Notes: generated by a model from the letters alone, not told the origin. Positions 1 through 7,353 are shown, counted from the first letter of the stretch. The stretch is 11,849 nt of DNA from Bacteroidales bacterium UBA5762 (GCA_002418865.1 DIEY01000101.1:22665-34513), one strand, 5' to 3'. Program-made: numbers and translations.

Positions 1-31
1 AAGTAGAAGCAACTACACAAAATTTATACCT

Positions 32-718
32 TTACCAATCCTTGTCAGATTTCTCCGTAACTAAGGCTTTCTTTTCTTTTTTTAGTTTTTCCATAGTTTT
101 TTGTTCCGCATTTTTCATGGCTTCGAGCATACGTTCGGCATCTTGTTTCGAAATTTCTTGAGGCTGAGCTTGTTGAGGCTGCTGTTCGGGTTGTTGCTGT
201 GATTGTTGGGGTTGAGGTTGAGGTTGTTTCTGCTGTTCTTGTTCCTGTTGATTTTGTTGTTGGTTTTGCTGATGTTCTTGTTTTTTAGCCATTCTTAGCG
301 CATAAGAAAGATTATAACGTGTGTCATCATCCTTAGGATTGAGCCGTAAGGCATTTTTATAGGCTTCGATAGCTTCGTTGTATTTTTTTGATTTCATAAA
401 AGCATTTCCCATATTATGCCAAATATGAGCAGAAGTTTGAGGTGAAAGATCACTGCGATTGGCAAGATGGCTCCATGCTTTTACCGATTCTTCGTAATTG
501 TTCTGTTTATAAAGTGAATTGCCGAGATTATACTGAGATACAGCAGAAGAAGGATTTTTTTCGAGAGCCTTGCGAAAGTCTATCTCGGCTTCGTTAAATT
601 TGTTCGATTCATATTCCTCCGTGCCTTTACGTATGAAACGATTCTCACGTTGAGCTTCGACATTGTTGTGGTACAGTGAGAATATGAGAATTATTAAACA
701 AAAATATTTTATCTTCAT
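32..718 (-). CDS. batC: BatC-like TPR protein with Q/P-rich tail
   Basis: Last complete gene of the Bat cluster visible here, about 228 aa. Residues 1-22 look like a signal peptide (MKIK, then a hydrophobic run, then VEA-Q), so the protein is probably periplasmic. TPR-type helices follow at about 28-61, 62-85 and 98-131 (the A..YNLGNSLYKQNNYEES and HNMGNAFMKSKKYNEAIEAYKNAL regions). From about 147 to 187 the chain is almost only Q, P and E, followed by a charged helical end. A GTG at 719-721 sits directly before the ATG at 716-718; the ATG is preferred, and the choice changes only one residue. The gap to BatB is 12 nt. In the family BatC is a TPR partner in the BatABCDE set; its molecular role is not settled. 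BatD is not visible and would begin beyond the left edge. Family call is firm; the precise function is unknown. Confidence 0.85.
   Translation of the reverse strand: MKIKYFCLIILIFSLYHNNVEAQRENRFIRKGTEEYESNKFNEAEIDFRKALEKNPSSAVSQYNLGNSLYKQNNYEESVKAWSHLANRSDLSPQTSAHIWHNMGNAFMKSKKYNEAIEAYKNALRLNPKDDDTRYNLSYALRMAKKQEHQQNQQQNQQEQEQQKQPQPQPQQSQQQPEQQPQQAQPQEISKQDAERMLEAMKNAEQKTMEKLKKEKKALVTEKSDKDW
162..281 (-). repeat. Low-complexity Q/P-encoding tract in batC
   Basis: About 120 bases made mostly of CAA/CAG, CCT/CCC and GAA/GAG codons (read on the minus strand) encode the Gln/Pro/Glu-rich stretch of BatC. Units such as QQNQQQ and QPQPQP recur but are not exact tandem repeats. It is likely a flexible linker, and its length probably varies between strains. 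Confidence 0.75.
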
Positions 719-730
719 CACCGTAAAAAT

Positions 731-1762
731 TTATTGTCTAAAAATATTTATCCGGCTTACCCATTGGCTTTTTCGTGATGGGACAAGCATTTCCAGAATT
801 ATTATCACAAGAGCAATCCATAAAAAGTAATCAAACCAGCTTTCATATTCCGAAAACAGTTGTGTATCGAATTCGGTTTTTTCGAGTTTGTTGATTTCTT
901 CGAAGATTTTCCTTAAAGCTTGATTAGTATTTTGTGCCCTGATGTATATGCCTTGGCCAGCCGATGCCACTTTTTGGAGGGTAATTTCATCCAGCCGTGT
1001 TATTATAGTATTGCCCTGAGCATCTTTTTTGTATCCTAAAATTTCTCCCTTGTCGTTAGTGATAGGAATAGGCGAACCTTCAGGTGTGCCTATTCCTATG
1101 GTGTAAATACGTATTCCTTCGGCTGCAGCTTTTTCGGCTTCTTCCAAAACATCTCCTTCATGATCTTCTCCGTCGGTAATCAAAATTATGGCCTTGCTTC
1201 GAGTTTCTGATTGCAGAGAAGCTTTGGCCATAGTGATAGCTTGGGCAAGTGCAGTTCCTTGAGTAGGAATTAATCTTGGACTTATATTTTCGATGAATAA
1301 TTCTGCTGCAGCATAGTCGCTCGTGATGGGTAATTGGACATAAGCTTTGCCAGCAAATACAATAATCCCGATCCTATCGCCCTGCAGTTGTTCAACTAAT
1401 TTTCGTATAGCTAGTTTGGCATTTTCCAAACGACTGGGTTTTACGTCTTGGGCAAGCATGCTGTTTGAAACATCTAAGCAAATCATCATGTCGATGCCTT
1501 TCTGTTTAGCTTTTACCAATTTTGTTCCTATTTGCGGATTGGCCAGTGCAATGGTTAACGAAATCATGGCTATATTCCATAAAATTAGTTTTAAAATGGG
1601 ACGCCCATTGGAATAATCTGGTATCAACCGACTCAGAAGGTTTTTCTCTCCAAAGCGCGATAGCACCTTTTCACGCATGATTCTTCCGACTACAAAAAGT
1701 AGTACCGATATAGGAACTATCAATAAGAAGTAAAAATATTCTGGATTTTCAAATCTGAACAT
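731..1762 (-). CDS. batB: BatB-like membrane VWA protein
   Basis: A 343-aa von Willebrand factor A protein anchored by two N-terminal membrane helices (about 9-27 and 58-75) and one C-terminal helix (about 309-326). The VWA domain spans roughly 88-300. Its MIDAS is intact: D97-x-S99-x-S101 (LDVSNS), T170 (TQGTA) and D197 (ITDGED). The positively charged loop between helices 1 and 2 (RIMREK, RFGEK) predicts a cytoplasmic loop and therefore a periplasmic VWA domain. The reading frame opens at a TTG (1769-1771), but the ATG at 1760-1762 starts directly before FRFENPEYF, the usual N-terminus of this family, and is chosen. Neighbours are BatA 25 nt upstream and BatC 12 nt downstream. BatB is assigned from its position between BatA and BatC. 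The in vivo role (metal-dependent interaction, MoxR-linked assembly or stress function) is inferred. Confidence 0.9.
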   Translation of the reverse strand: MFRFENPEYFYFLLIVPISVLLFVVGRIMREKVLSRFGEKNLLSRLIPDYSNGRPILKLILWNIAMISLTIALANPQIGTKLVKAKQKGIDMMICLDVSNSMLAQDVKPSRLENAKLAIRKLVEQLQGDRIGIIVFAGKAYVQLPITSDYAAAELFIENISPRLIPTQGTALAQAITMAKASLQSETRSKAIILITDGEDHEGDVLEEAEKAAAEGIRIYTIGIGTPEGSPIPITNDKGEILGYKKDAQGNTIITRLDEITLQKVASAGQGIYIRAQNTNQALRKIFEEINKLEKTEFDTQLFSEYESWFDYFLWIALVIIILEMLVPSRKSQWVSRINIFRQ

Positions 1763-1787
1763 AACATTCAAAATTTTTAAATATCAT

Positions 1788-2792
1788 TTAGGGATAAACC
1801 CTCAATAAGGTATGCGACACGATAAATTCAATGATAAGTAAAATGATGGCCACTAAAATAAAGGGGCGAAATTCATCGGTCTTTTTGTGAAATTCTGAAA
1901 CATCGATTTTTGATTTTTCCATCTGATCTATTTCATGATAAATTTCGCGCAAAGTGGCATTATTGGTGGCTCTAAAGTATTTTCCACCTGTCATTTGGGC
2001 AATTTGTTGCAAAAGGGTTTCATCTATTTTTACTTCTACATTTTGATATTGAATACCATAAGGTGTTTCGAAGGGATAAGGAGCCATACCACGGCTACCC
2101 ACGCCAATGGTGTAAATGCGTATGCCAAATTTCTTGGCGATTTCGGAAGCTGATAAGGGGTCGATGTTTCCTCGGTTATTTTCGCCGTCGGTTAGCAAAA
2201 TGATTACTTTGCTCACGGCAGAGCTCTCACGCAGGCGATTAATGGCCGTAGCTAAGCCGTCGCCTATGGCTGTGCCATCTTCTATCATTCCACTTTTCAG
2301 TTCACGAAAAAGTTCCAATAAAACGGTTTTATCGGTTGTTAAAGGGCACTGAGTAAAGGCTTCTCCCGAAAAGGCAACCAAACCTATTCTGTCGTTAGGC
2401 CGACCTTCAACGAATTCAGAGGCAACAATTTTTGCGGCTTCGAGGCGATTAGGCGAGAAATCTTCGGCTAACATACTGCTCGAAATGTCGAGTGCAATGG
2501 CAATATCTATTCCTTCTATACTTACGTCCTGTCTGCTGATACTGCTTTGTGGCCTCGCCAATCCTATAATAATGAGAATAATGGCTAAGATTCGTAAAAT
2601 AAAAGGAAGATGACGAAAACTTTGCCTGGGTGTACGAGGAAGCCGAGAAAAATACCTTGTTTGAGGAAACGATAGAGTGGGATGTAGCTTTTTGCCTCTA
2701 TAAATATACCAAACTACTAATAGAGGAACGATGAATAATAAGAGTAACAACCAGGGATGCGCAAATGTGATATTATGAATGAATCCAGTCAT
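1788..2792 (-). CDS. batA: BatA-like membrane VWA protein
   Basis: A 334-aa protein with the same layout as its downstream paralogue. Two N-terminal membrane helices (about 12-30 and 62-79) are separated by a strongly basic loop. A VWA domain follows at about 94-300, then a C-terminal membrane helix (about 310-328). MIDAS residues are D102, S104 and S106 (LDISSS), T174 (DGTAIGDG) and D202 (LTDGENN), so metal binding should be intact. The sequence SSSMLAEDF.PNRLEAAK is typical of BatA/BatB. Topology by the positive-inside rule puts the VWA domain in the periplasm. The ATG start lies only 6 nt after the stop of the preceding gene, so the two are almost certainly co-transcribed. In Bacteroides fragilis the bat genes were linked to aerotolerance; the biochemical mechanism is still unclear. 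Confidence 0.9.
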   Translation of the reverse strand: MTGFIHNITFAHPWLLLLLFIVPLLVVWYIYRGKKLHPTLSFPQTRYFSRLPRTPRQSFRHLPFILRILAIILIIIGLARPQSSISRQDVSIEGIDIAIALDISSSMLAEDFSPNRLEAAKIVASEFVEGRPNDRIGLVAFSGEAFTQCPLTTDKTVLLELFRELKSGMIEDGTAIGDGLATAINRLRESSAVSKVIILLTDGENNRGNIDPLSASEIAKKFGIRIYTIGVGSRGMAPYPFETPYGIQYQNVEVKIDETLLQQIAQMTGGKYFRATNNATLREIYHEIDQMEKSKIDVSEFHKKTDEFRPFILVAIILLIIEFIVSHTLLRVYP

Positions 2793-2798
2793 AGTCGT

Positions 2799-3797
2799 TT
2801 ATTGTTGCGTTTTGGTTGGTGAAGAAGGATGGGGTTCGGAAACATTTTCGGGTTTGGGCATGGTCTCCTCGACGAATCTTCGACAAAAATCAAATGAAAA
2901 TGTATTCTCGTCGGGTAGAGGCGTGTAACGGGCAAATTTTACCAAATCGGCAGTTTGCAACATTCTTCGGCAATCGCTGATTAATTTCATGTCGAAGCCT
3001 GCTTTTTCCATGGCTAAGATAATTTCTTCACTTACCATTTCGGGTGCATTAATTTGGAATTGATTGTCAAGGTAATCTCTAAAGATGTCAGTGAGTTCGG
3101 AATAGAATTGTTTATAATGGCCTGATTGCCATAGTTGTTTATTTCTGAGTGTTTCCAATGCTTCCAGAGCAACTTGCCAGGCTGGCAGTTTGGGTTTGGG
3201 TGCAATAAGAAAATATTTTCGTTTTCCTCTTCGATATTGAATGTAGCGGTAAACTAAAAATATCACAATAGCAGCCAACAGGGCATATCCTATCCAAGGT
3301 AAAATTTCTTTCCAACTATATCCAATTTTCTGTATGCCTTTGATATCACGGATATCTTGGGTCGTGTCGACCGGCATGGCCTTTACTTCCAGCAGAATGG
3401 GTTCGGTTTCGGCAATTTGTACGATGGTATCTTCGGGAAGTTGCCAATAAAATTTAATTGGTGGCACTACAATATATCCTGTGTCGAAAGACGTAATTAC
3501 CAGAACCTGACTTCTTTTTATCAAGCCTTCGGGCGTAGATGTGGAGTCTATGGTTGATTTTCTAATAATCTCAATCTGGCGGCTTATAGTATCTCCCATG
3601 ATTCCCCAGCCTATTCTGGCCTTAGGCGGATGAGTAAAACTAATACTCATTGTCACCTGCTGGCCAATCATTAGATGAGTAGAATCAATGTTAACACTCG
3701 CCTTGGCATTGCCGGTTTGAGCCCTTAACTGCAAGCCCGCAAGCAGCAATGTAAACAATACAATAATCATTTCCTTGAAAGGCAATTTTTTATTCAT
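2799..3797 (-). CDS. Signal-peptide single-pass membrane protein of Bat cluster (DUF4381-like)
   Basis: A 332-aa protein at the position usually held by a poorly characterised membrane protein between DUF58 and BatA. Residues 1-26 form a signal peptide ending LQLRAQ. Residues 27-160 look like a beta-rich periplasmic domain (VNIDSTHLMIGQQVTMSISF..., which resembles the immunoglobulin-like repeats of BatD-type proteins). One membrane helix lies at about 166-184, followed by a basic stretch (QYRRGKRKY). The cytoplasmic tail of about 140 residues has a helical module (LETLRNKQLWQSGHYKQFYSELTDIFRDYL), which is characteristic of DUF4381-type proteins. It is 6 nt from batA. It probably links the cytoplasmic MoxR/DUF58 pair to the periplasmic VWA proteins, but this is inference. 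The ATG start at 3795-3797 precedes the signal peptide directly. Confidence 0.75.
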   Translation of the reverse strand: MNKKLPFKEMIIVLFTLLLAGLQLRAQTGNAKASVNIDSTHLMIGQQVTMSISFTHPPKARIGWGIMGDTISRQIEIIRKSTIDSTSTPEGLIKRSQVLVITSFDTGYIVVPPIKFYWQLPEDTIVQIAETEPILLEVKAMPVDTTQDIRDIKGIQKIGYSWKEILPWIGYALLAAIVIFLVYRYIQYRRGKRKYFLIAPKPKLPAWQVALEALETLRNKQLWQSGHYKQFYSELTDIFRDYLDNQFQINAPEMVSEEIILAMEKAGFDMKLISDCRRMLQTADLVKFARYTPLPDENTFSFDFCRRFVEETMPKPENVSEPHPSSPTKTQQ

Positions 3798-3855
3798 CTC
3801 AAAGAGTTGGTTGCTATATTATATTAATCGAATAATCGAAATGGATCTGATATCT

Positions 3856-3863
3856 CAAATCTA
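3856..3863 (-). promoter_or_regulatory. Possible internal -7 box before the DUF4381-like gene
   Basis: On the minus strand this reads TAGATTTG, a match to the Bacteroidota -7 consensus TAnnTTTG. It lies 58 nt before the ATG, in the only sizeable gap (3798-3914) inside the Bat cluster. No TTG is seen at the right -33 distance, so support is partial. A 7-bp inverted repeat (CTCAAAT 3854-3860, ATTTGAG 3891-3897) overlaps the box. Confidence 0.3.
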
Positions 3864-3914
3864 TTGATTGTTTGGTTTTTCGAAGAAATTATTTGAGTGT
3901 TTTTCATAAATCGT

Positions 3915-4790
3915 TTATCTTCTTCTTTCTCTTCTTTTGAAGAGCTGAATAAGTGGAGGGACATAATCCTGAGCTGTATGTACGCTAATGTTGTCAATTC
4001 CGCATCGGGTAAAGACATCTTTAAGGTAGCGCTGGTGATGTTTGCGCATATTGGTGTATCTTTCCCTTATCTGAGGGTTGGAAGTGTCTATCCATGTAAT
4101 TTCTCCCGTTTCAGGATCTTTGGTTTGAACCAAGCCTAAATTAGGCAGGTGGTCTTCTCTTTCATCATAAACCCGAAGAGCTACTACATCGTGTTTGCGC
4201 GAAGCGACTTCTAAGGCTTTATCGAATCCCTGGTCTTCGAAATCGGAGATCAGAAAGGCGATGCTGCGTTTTTTGATAGCATTGGTGAAAAACCTTAAGG
4301 CTTCGGCTGTATTGGTAGTAAAATGTTTGGGCTTAAAATCGATCAATTCACGAATAATGCGTAAGATATGTTTAGAGCCTTTCTTGGGTGGAATAAATTT
4401 TTCGATTTCATCGCTAAAAAATATCACGCCTACCTTGTCGTTGTTACTGATAGCCGAAAAAGCCAAAACAGCTGCAATCTCAGTCGTAAGCTCTTGTTTG
4501 AATCTTTGACGAGAACCAAAAAAATTCGACCCACTCACATCGATGAGCAGTATCACCGTAAGTTCCCTTTCTTCTTCGAAAACTTTAACGAATGGGTGAT
4601 TCAATCGGGCGGTAACGTTCCAGTCGATATTGCGGATGTCATCTCCATATTGATATTCGCGAACCTCGCTGAATTCCATTCCTTTCCCTTTGAATGAACT
4701 GTGATATTCTCCAGAGAAAATCTGATTGGAAAGCCCACGGCTTTTTATTTCTATTTTTCTAACTTTTTTGAAGATTTCGGAAGTATCCAT
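3915..4790 (-). CDS. DUF58 VWA-like protein of the MoxR/Bat cluster
   Basis: A 291-aa soluble protein without signal peptide or membrane helix. The DUF58 signature covers residues 36-62: GKGMEFSEVREYQYGDD, then IRNIDWNVTAR. A VWA-like domain follows, with a MIDAS-type D84-x-S86-x-S88 (IDVSGS) and a downstream D183 (LISDFED). The basic C-terminus (FKRRERRR) ends the protein normally. The gene starts at an ATG 53 nt after moxR, and DUF58 genes are very often adjacent to moxR across bacteria. The product is probably the cytoplasmic VWA-type partner of the MoxR ATPase, which is an inference from family context. The gap to the next gene is 117 nt, wider than elsewhere in the cluster. Confidence 0.92.
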   Translation of the reverse strand: MDTSEIFKKVRKIEIKSRGLSNQIFSGEYHSSFKGKGMEFSEVREYQYGDDIRNIDWNVTARLNHPFVKVFEEERELTVILLIDVSGSNFFGSRQRFKQELTTEIAAVLAFSAISNNDKVGVIFFSDEIEKFIPPKKGSKHILRIIRELIDFKPKHFTTNTAEALRFFTNAIKKRSIAFLISDFEDQGFDKALEVASRKHDVVALRVYDEREDHLPNLGLVQTKDPETGEITWIDTSNPQIRERYTNMRKHHQRYLKDVFTRCGIDNISVHTAQDYVPPLIQLFKRRERRR

Positions 4791-4843
4791 AGTAAAAAAC
4801 TAAGTAGATGATGAGGTGAGAAAATAGTGAATGGTTTCTAATT

Positions 4844-5836
4844 TCAGGGTACTTCAACCGTATTCAATATCTGACTAATAATTTCTTCGGTTGTGATATT
4901 TTCGGCTTCGGCTTCGTAGGTTAAACCAATGCGGTGGCGCATCACATCATGAGCCACAGCGCGAACATCTTCAGGAATGACGTAACCACGCCTTCTGATA
5001 AACGCATAAGCTTTTGAGGCAAGCGCCAGATTAATGCTTGCACGAGGTGAAGCTCCAAAAGAAATTAAGCCTTTAAAACTTTCTAATTTAAATTGTTCGG
5101 GAAAACGCGTTGCAAATACAATGTCGGTGATATAGTTTTCGATCTTCTCATCTAGATAAACCTCTCTAACCAAGCCACGAGCCTTGAGGATATCCTCAGG
5201 CTTAAGACGTGTTTCGGTGATAACTTCCTCGTTGCGGATGTTTTGTCTCAAAATGAGTTTTTCTTCTTCCTTTTCAGGATAAGTAATCACTACTTTTAAC
5301 ATAAAACGATCTACCTGAGCCTCGGGCAAAGGATAGGTACCTTCCTGTTCAATTGGATTCTGAGTGGCTAAAACCATAAAAGGTTCTTCAAGTTTGTATG
5401 TATGTTCACCAATAGTTACCTGACGTTCCTGCATGGCCTCGAGCAAGGCACTCTGAACCTTGGCGGGCGAACGATTGATTTCGTCGGCCAGAATAAAGTG
5501 AGCAAAAATGGGCCCCTTCCTCACAAGAAATTCTTCGCTTTTCTGACTGTAGATCAACGTACCAGTGAGGTCCGCAGGTAATAGATCGGGCGTAAACTGA
5601 ATACGGCTATATTTTGCATCTATAATGTGGGCAAGCGATTTGATGGCTAATGTCTTTGCAAGCCCTGGTACACCTTCCAAAAGAATATGCCCATTGCTAA
5701 GCAATCCAATCATCAATCGCTCTACCATTTGCCTCTGGCCTACAATCACTTTCCCCATCTCCATACGGATAATGTCGACGAATGCACTTTCTTGCTGAAT
5801 ACGCTCATTGAGTTCTCTTATATCTATGCTTTGCAT
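4844..5836 (-). CDS. moxR: MoxR-family AAA+ ATPase
   Basis: A 330-aa cytoplasmic AAA+ ATPase, the first gene of the Bat cluster. Walker A is GVPGLAKT (55-62) and Walker B is FILADE (114-119, catalytic D118-E119). Sensor 1 is N160 within ATQNP, and an arginine-finger candidate is R177 in EAQVDRFML. The C-terminal lid has SFGASPRASI, as in MoxR proper. MoxR proteins act as chaperone-like ATPases for VWA partners, in some systems inserting metal or maturing a complex. Here the partners would be DUF58, BatA and BatB. The ATG start at 5834-5836 follows an A-rich leader with no Shine-Dalgarno, and a good promoter lies just upstream. Length and motifs are normal and the family call is secure. Confidence 0.96.
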   Translation of the reverse strand: MQSIDIRELNERIQQESAFVDIIRMEMGKVIVGQRQMVERLMIGLLSNGHILLEGVPGLAKTLAIKSLAHIIDAKYSRIQFTPDLLPADLTGTLIYSQKSEEFLVRKGPIFAHFILADEINRSPAKVQSALLEAMQERQVTIGEHTYKLEEPFMVLATQNPIEQEGTYPLPEAQVDRFMLKVVITYPEKEEEKLILRQNIRNEEVITETRLKPEDILKARGLVREVYLDEKIENYITDIVFATRFPEQFKLESFKGLISFGASPRASINLALASKAYAFIRRRGYVIPEDVRAVAHDVMRHRIGLTYEAEAENITTEEIISQILNTVEVP

Positions 5837-5858
5837 ATTTTTTTGTTTTATTATGTGG

Positions 5859-5889
5859 CAAAATTAGCAGCCTCTTTCGGGCTGAACAA
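5859..5889 (-). promoter_or_regulatory. Bacteroidota-type promoter of moxR
   Basis: On the minus strand a TTG (5889-5887) is followed after exactly 20 nt by TAATTTTG (5866-5859). This fits the TTG-N19-21-TAnnTTTG consensus of the phylum's primary sigma factor. Transcription should start near 5852-5855, giving a leader of about 15-20 nt that is A-rich and has no Shine-Dalgarno. It is the best promoter match seen in the window. Confidence 0.7.
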
Positions 5890-5998
5890 CTTTTATTGGG
5901 TTAAATAGTGTTAAACAAGTAGTTAAGAAATGTTAATAAGAATGATTATGAGGAAGTTATAAAAAATACCCTTCTTACTTCACATTGCTAAGATTTGA

Positions 5999-6013
5999 GA
6001 GAAAGGATTTCTC
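5999..6013 (-). terminator. Weak hairpin after the DUF302 gene
   Basis: GAGAAA and TTTCTC form a 6-bp stem with a 3-nt loop, 2 nt after the stop codon. No T-run follows directly; a T-rich stretch appears about 30 nt later on the minus strand. It may be a transcript 3' end, but could be chance. Confidence 0.25.
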
Positions 6014-6015
6014 GA

Positions 6016-6402
6016 CTAAAGCTCTTCTATGAAACGCTGCAGCTTCGCTCTCACTTCGTCGGTAATACATTTTACTTCGGGATTATCAACGGCCATCATG
6101 GCTCCTTCGGGGTCCATGGCTGAAATTTCGGTGAGATTCTCTCCAATTTGTTGAATGAGGACATTGCATGGCAGCAAAACCCCTAATTTATCTTCCTTAA
6201 GTATCGACCTGTATGCATGGCCAGGTGAACAAGCGCCTAAAACTTTGTAAGGCCTAAAGTCTATATTGAGCTTTTCCTTAAATTTTTCACGAAAATCGAT
6301 CTCCATTACAATGCCCATGCCTACTTTCGATAAGCCTTCACGCACACGCGATTCGGCCTCCTCAAAAGAACATTCTAAAGTTTTGCTAAAATAATAATTC
6401 AT
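6016..6402 (-). CDS. DUF302 family protein
   Basis: A 128-aa protein matching the DUF302 pattern: an N-terminal FSKTLECSFEEAESRVREGL helix, then YKVLGACSPGHAYRSI, then LGVLLPCNVLIQQ, then MDPEGAMMAV. The two motif cysteines (C58 in GACSPGHA and C79 in LLPCNV) are family features, and two further cysteines lie at 11 and 111. It has no signal peptide, so it is predicted cytoplasmic. The biochemical role of DUF302 proteins is not established; the conserved cysteines could suggest ligand or metal binding, which is speculative. It is probably monocistronic: a 179-nt gap with the moxR promoter lies downstream, and it has its own -7 box upstream. The ATG start at 6400-6402 fits the family N-terminus. 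Confidence 0.88.
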   Translation of the reverse strand: MNYYFSKTLECSFEEAESRVREGLSKVGMGIVMEIDFREKFKEKLNIDFRPYKVLGACSPGHAYRSILKEDKLGVLLPCNVLIQQIGENLTEISAMDPEGAMMAVDNPEVKCITDEVRAKLQRFIEEL

Positions 6403-6419
6403 GGTTGTTTAATTTACTG

Positions 6420-6427
6420 CAAAGATA
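6420..6427 (-). promoter_or_regulatory. -7 box upstream of the DUF302 gene
   Basis: The minus-strand sequence TATCTTTG matches TAnnTTTG and lies 18 nt before the ATG, which would give a very short leader. No clear TTG at the -33 position was found. Confidence 0.45.
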
Positions 6428-6482
6428 AACTATCAATCGCAAATCACTGAATATTAACGCTGGCTTAATTCACCACAATTGG

Positions 6483-6498
6483 TCAACTATGAAGTTGA
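6483..6498 (-). other. Small hairpin across the stop codon of the six-TM gene
   Basis: TCAACT and AGTTGA make a 6-bp stem with a 4-nt loop, covering the TAG at 6487-6489. It is flanked by a direct repeat GGTCAA (6481-6486 and 6499-6504). It has no T-run. It could be a weak 3' end signal, or a scar if the gene was cut short; neither is shown. Confidence 0.25.
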
Positions 6499-7191
6499 GG
6501 TCAATATTTTTAACGAAAGTTCCTTTTGTTGTTTCAACGACCAATAAAGCTTTCGCTGTAGAAACTCTATCTTCCAACCTCCGTAATACCCAATAAAAAG
6601 AGTAATCAATGATAAAAGGATAACAGGCCAAGTATATAATGAATTCAATATGTTTTCATAGATTAAAGCCCATAATAAGCAGATTAACAATATGCTGCTG
6701 CTAATAAGAGCAAAATGAGGCTTTAAGCCAAATAAAATAAAGGAACCCACTAAAAATAAGACTAACCCTGTGATTATAATGGGTCTGGTAATCTCAGGAC
6801 CCAAAATAATTGTTAAAATTTCACCCAAGCCCGCCATTATAAGCCATAATACATTAATATACTGATAAAAATTAAGATAGAAGCTAGTGAATGATAGTAA
6901 AAAGAAAAACAATGAAAACGGCAGGAATATGTCAAAACGAATAATGAAGGCATCATTCATAAAGATACCCGTAAGTCCGTAATCGATAAATTGTAATGAA
7001 AGAATAATAAAGGTAGTAATGGCTATCATCCAACGTAATCTTTTTATGATTTTTGGATAGTATTGTTCGGTAAATTCAGATTCATCCTGAGAAAAACGAA
7101 AGTTCAAATATAAGGGATGAACAGGCAAATTGCCTATTGGGAAAACCTTTCTCAAGAAATTATTCCATTTTTTCTTACAAATTTTGTTCAT
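6487..7191 (-). CDS. Six-TM membrane protein resembling the sensor half of a nucleotide cyclase, no output domain
   Basis: A 234-aa protein of unknown function. A cytoplasmic N-terminus (1-50, basic, with LYLNFRFSQDESEFTEQYY) precedes six membrane helices at about 52-68, 82-104, 108-130, 135-156, 158-178 and 184-204. A short amphipathic tail follows (GYYGGWKIEFLQRKLYWSLK, then QQKELSLKIL). This arrangement, an F..D..E..Y start, six helices and then a yy..w.iE...R motif leading into a helix, is what one sees in membrane sensor modules attached to adenylate/guanylate cyclase or GGDEF domains. In such cyclases the linker runs into LLLNILP and then the catalytic domain. Here the chain ends at LSLKILTSTS. 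No catalytic remnant is visible in the 84 nt before the next gene. It may be a truncated signalling gene or a genuine stand-alone membrane module. The ATG at 7189-7191 is the start. Confidence 0.6.
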   Translation of the reverse strand: MNKICKKKWNNFLRKVFPIGNLPVHPLYLNFRFSQDESEFTEQYYPKIIKRLRWMIAITTFIILSLQFIDYGLTGIFMNDAFIIRFDIFLPFSLFFFLLSFTSFYLNFYQYINVLWLIMAGLGEILTIILGPEITRPIIITGLVLFLVGSFILFGLKPHFALISSSILLICLLWALIYENILNSLYTWPVILLSLITLFIGYYGGWKIEFLQRKLYWSLKQQKELSLKILTSTS

Positions 7192-7217
7192 TGCTTACTC
7201 TCTTTACAGATTCTGAA

Positions 7218-7268
7218 AGTCTCAAGCGAATTTCGGCTTTGGATAGTCGGAAATTCGGGAATGAGACT
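7218..7268 (-). other. Long interrupted hairpin in the leader of the six-TM gene
   Basis: Two nested inverted repeats share one axis. The outer arms are AGTCTCA (7218-7224) and TGAGACT (7262-7268). The inner arms are CGAATTTC (7227-7234) and GAAATTCG (7250-7257). This gives 15 Watson-Crick pairs with a 2x4 internal loop and a 15-nt apical loop. On the minus-strand transcript it would fold between the candidate promoter (7293-7300) and the ATG at 7191, ending 26 nt before the start codon. No T-run follows, so it does not look like an intrinsic terminator. I do not recognise a known riboswitch class in it. Confidence 0.6.
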
Positions 7269-7292
7269 AAATAAAATGAACGTTTACCGATG

Positions 7293-7300
7293 CAAATATA
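7293..7300 (-). promoter_or_regulatory. -7 box upstream of the six-TM gene
   Basis: The minus-strand sequence TATATTTG fits TAnnTTTG. Transcription would begin near 7286-7289, giving a leader of about 95 nt that contains the long hairpin. No good TTG is present at -33, so the call is tentative. Confidence 0.4.
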
Positions 7301-7353
7301 TTAACTATTATTTTAATATGTAAGAGTTTTTTATATAATTCGAAAAAATTAAT

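Noticed and set aside
3..16. GTAG/CTAC mini-hairpin after batC
   Set aside because: The stem is only 4 bp with no T-run; expected by chance.
3824..4018. 64-codon minus-strand frame overlapping the end of the DUF58 gene
   Set aside because: It lies mostly in another frame of the DUF58 C-terminus; DUF58 ends normally (FKRRERRR), so a frameshift need not be invoked.
7327..7348. T6/A6 inverted repeat after the acylphosphatase gene
   Set aside because: It is a pure A/T stem in an AT-rich spacer; too weak for a terminator call.
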